This document shows, in pieces, positions 63,005 to 64,000 of a stretch of 64,000 bases of DNA. The notes under the pieces were generated by a model, which was not told the origin of the DNA, searched no databases, and saw nothing but the letters and a program-made list of their open reading frames with translations. Source of the DNA: an uncultured Roseovarius sp. GTDB taxonomy: Bacteria > Pseudomonadota > Alphaproteobacteria > Rhodobacterales > Rhodobacteraceae. The position numbers were made by a program, and so were the translations under genes. Location: assembly GCA_947503145.1 (NCBI GenBank), contig CANNCP010000004.1, positions 1-64,000 of the forward strand, written 5' to 3'. Numbering within the stretch: position 1 is the first letter of the stretch; each line of letters opens with the position of its first letter.

Positions 63005-63431
63005 CCCGCATACTCGTCCGGGCTTTGCGGGTCGTCCTCGCGGCGCGCATCAACCTTTGCGCATTCTTCGCTTTGTCGAGTAGAAACGCGTAAAAAATTG
63101 CGACCGGTCGTGAAATGACGCATTGTTGACGCATGATCGACGACACCCTTATCCGCCTTGTGCGGGCGTTCCACGAAAATATATATCGCACCGTCCAGAA
63201 ACCGGGTGCGTTTCTGAACCAGTCGGCCAGCCGCAAATCGTCAGCGCGTAGCCCCTCACCGGTGCCACCGCTAACTGCCAAGGGTCTATTGCACGGACCT
63301 TCCTGCGTTGAACCATTTGATTCACGCGGTATTGTTACCCCATAACGCCGTCGCAAAGGTGCATAGCCAGATTGTGATGGCCCAGCTCAAGATGGACGCG
63401 CCATTGCCCATCTGACCATAAAGGACCTCAA
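63005..63431. other. Intergenic region before the Kef-type gene
   Basis: This 427-bp stretch has no gene with recognisable family features. A 70-codon frame at 63133-63345 is open but lacks a ribosome-binding site and conserved motifs. Promoters for the antiporter gene are expected near its right edge. No clear tRNA or hairpin was seen. Confidence 0.4.
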
Positions 63432-64000
63432 ATGGAAGGTTTCCTCTACCAGGCGTCGATCTACCTTGCCGCGGCCGTGATCGCGGTTCCGATTGCCGCG
63501 CGGCTCGGGTTGGGGTCGGTACTGGGCTATCTGGCCGCTGGTATCATGATCGGCCCTATTCTGGGGCTGGTGGGTCATGAAACCGAGGAATTGCAACACT
63601 TTGCCGAATTTGGCGTGGTGATGATGCTGTTTCTCATCGGGCTGGATCTGGAACCGAAGGCGCTGTGGGATATGCGTCACCGTCTGCTCGGCCTTGGCGG
63701 GCTTCAGACCGCCATCACCACGCTGACGGTGATGCTCGGCGCGATGATGCTCGGCCAGGACTGGAGCGTGGCACTTGCCATCGGGCTGATCTTTGCGCTT
63801 TCCTCGACAGCAATCGTGCTTCAGACCCTGTCGGAAAAGGGGTTGATGCAGACCGGCGGCGGGCGCTCGGCCTTTTCCGTCCTGCTGACGCAGGATATCG
63901 CCGTGATCCCGATGCTGGCCCTCCTGCCATTGCTGGCCCAGCCCAAGCCGCCGGCCATGGTGCTGGCCGATGCCCTGGAACGGACCGTAAGCGCGCAGGA
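63432..64000 (+). CDS. Kef-type monovalent cation:proton antiporter (5' part)
   Basis: The first 189 residues of a CPA2-family antiporter; the gene runs off the window. [55 protein letters not shown] and [16 protein letters not shown] with [18 protein letters not shown] are KefB/KefC signatures. AAAGGA lies before the ATG. The C-terminal regulatory TrkA-N domain would be beyond the edge. Confidence 0.85.
   Translation, partial: MEGFLYQASIYLAAAVIAVPIAARLGLGSVLGYLAAGIMIGPILGLVGHETEELQHFAEFGVVMMLFLIGLDLEPKALWDMRHRLLGLGGLQTAITTLTVMLGAMMLGQDWSVALAIGLIFALSSTAIVLQTLSEKGLMQTGGGRSAFSVLLTQDIAVIPMLALLPLLAQPKPPAMVLADALERTVSAQ

Noticed and set aside
63133-63345. 70-codon open frame before the Kef-type gene
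   Set aside because: No ribosome-binding site, odd composition and no resemblance to a known protein.
1-64000. CRISPR array or rRNA/tRNA cluster
   Set aside because: No regularly spaced repeats and no complete RNA gene were seen on reading the window.

Overview
The window reads as a chromosome segment of a GC-rich alphaproteobacterium of the Rhodobacterales (Roseobacter/Paracoccus-like). The main reasons are the nosCRZDFYLX gene order, roseobacter-type ABC and TRAP transporters, a DmdA-like member of the GcvT family, and many ATGA-coupled operons. All identifications come from reading motifs; no database search was run.

Region 1 (1-6584) is a worn integration hotspot. It holds a ClpP-fold/NTF2-like protein, a tyrosine integrase broken by an in-frame TGA, a 23-bp copy of a serine-tRNA 3' end that looks like an attachment core, the stump of a second divergent integrase, and scraps of IS66, IS3 and IS256 transposases. 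An intact DmdA-like gene sits between scraps.

Region 2 (6585-15770) is a complete nitrous-oxide reductase operon on the minus strand: nosC, nosR, nosZ, nosD, nosF, nosY, nosL, nosX. An FNR/Dnr-type box lies just upstream. NosZ is the Tat-exported clade I type, NosR carries a flavinylation motif, and NosX is the ApbE-type enzyme that would flavinylate it.

Region 3 (16051-25944) carries a polyamine-type ABC importer with an SDR. It also carries a selenium pair (an oxidoreductase-SelD fusion convergent with MnmH/SelU) and a class III aminotransferase.

Region 4 (26005-43761) is a molybdenum/tungsten formate dehydrogenase province. The minus-strand operon encodes DUF3305, DUF3306, a TorD-like chaperone, a small Tat protein, FdhA, FdhB, FdhI and an unlisted 43-aa peptide. 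A divergent operon encodes a polyferredoxin, DUF6494, Mrp, a biotin-ligase-like protein and DUF6505. Next come TrmO, a MOT1-like permease, TupBCA, a ModA-like binding protein and a HTH/periplasmic-binding-protein-like regulator. Together they could import the metal, sense it, and build and wire the enzyme.

Region 5 (44080-64000) has a TRAP transporter (order Q-P-M), a rhodanese, and a Dpp-type peptide importer divergent from a cytoplasmic DMSO-reductase-family enzyme and its own binding protein. Degraded acyl-CoA synthetase and MaoC genes lie between these. Then come a conserved hypothetical, a glycosyltransferase-like protein, MetY, a 920-aa membrane protein with PilM/GspL-like and PilP-like ends, and the start of a Kef-type antiporter running off the window.
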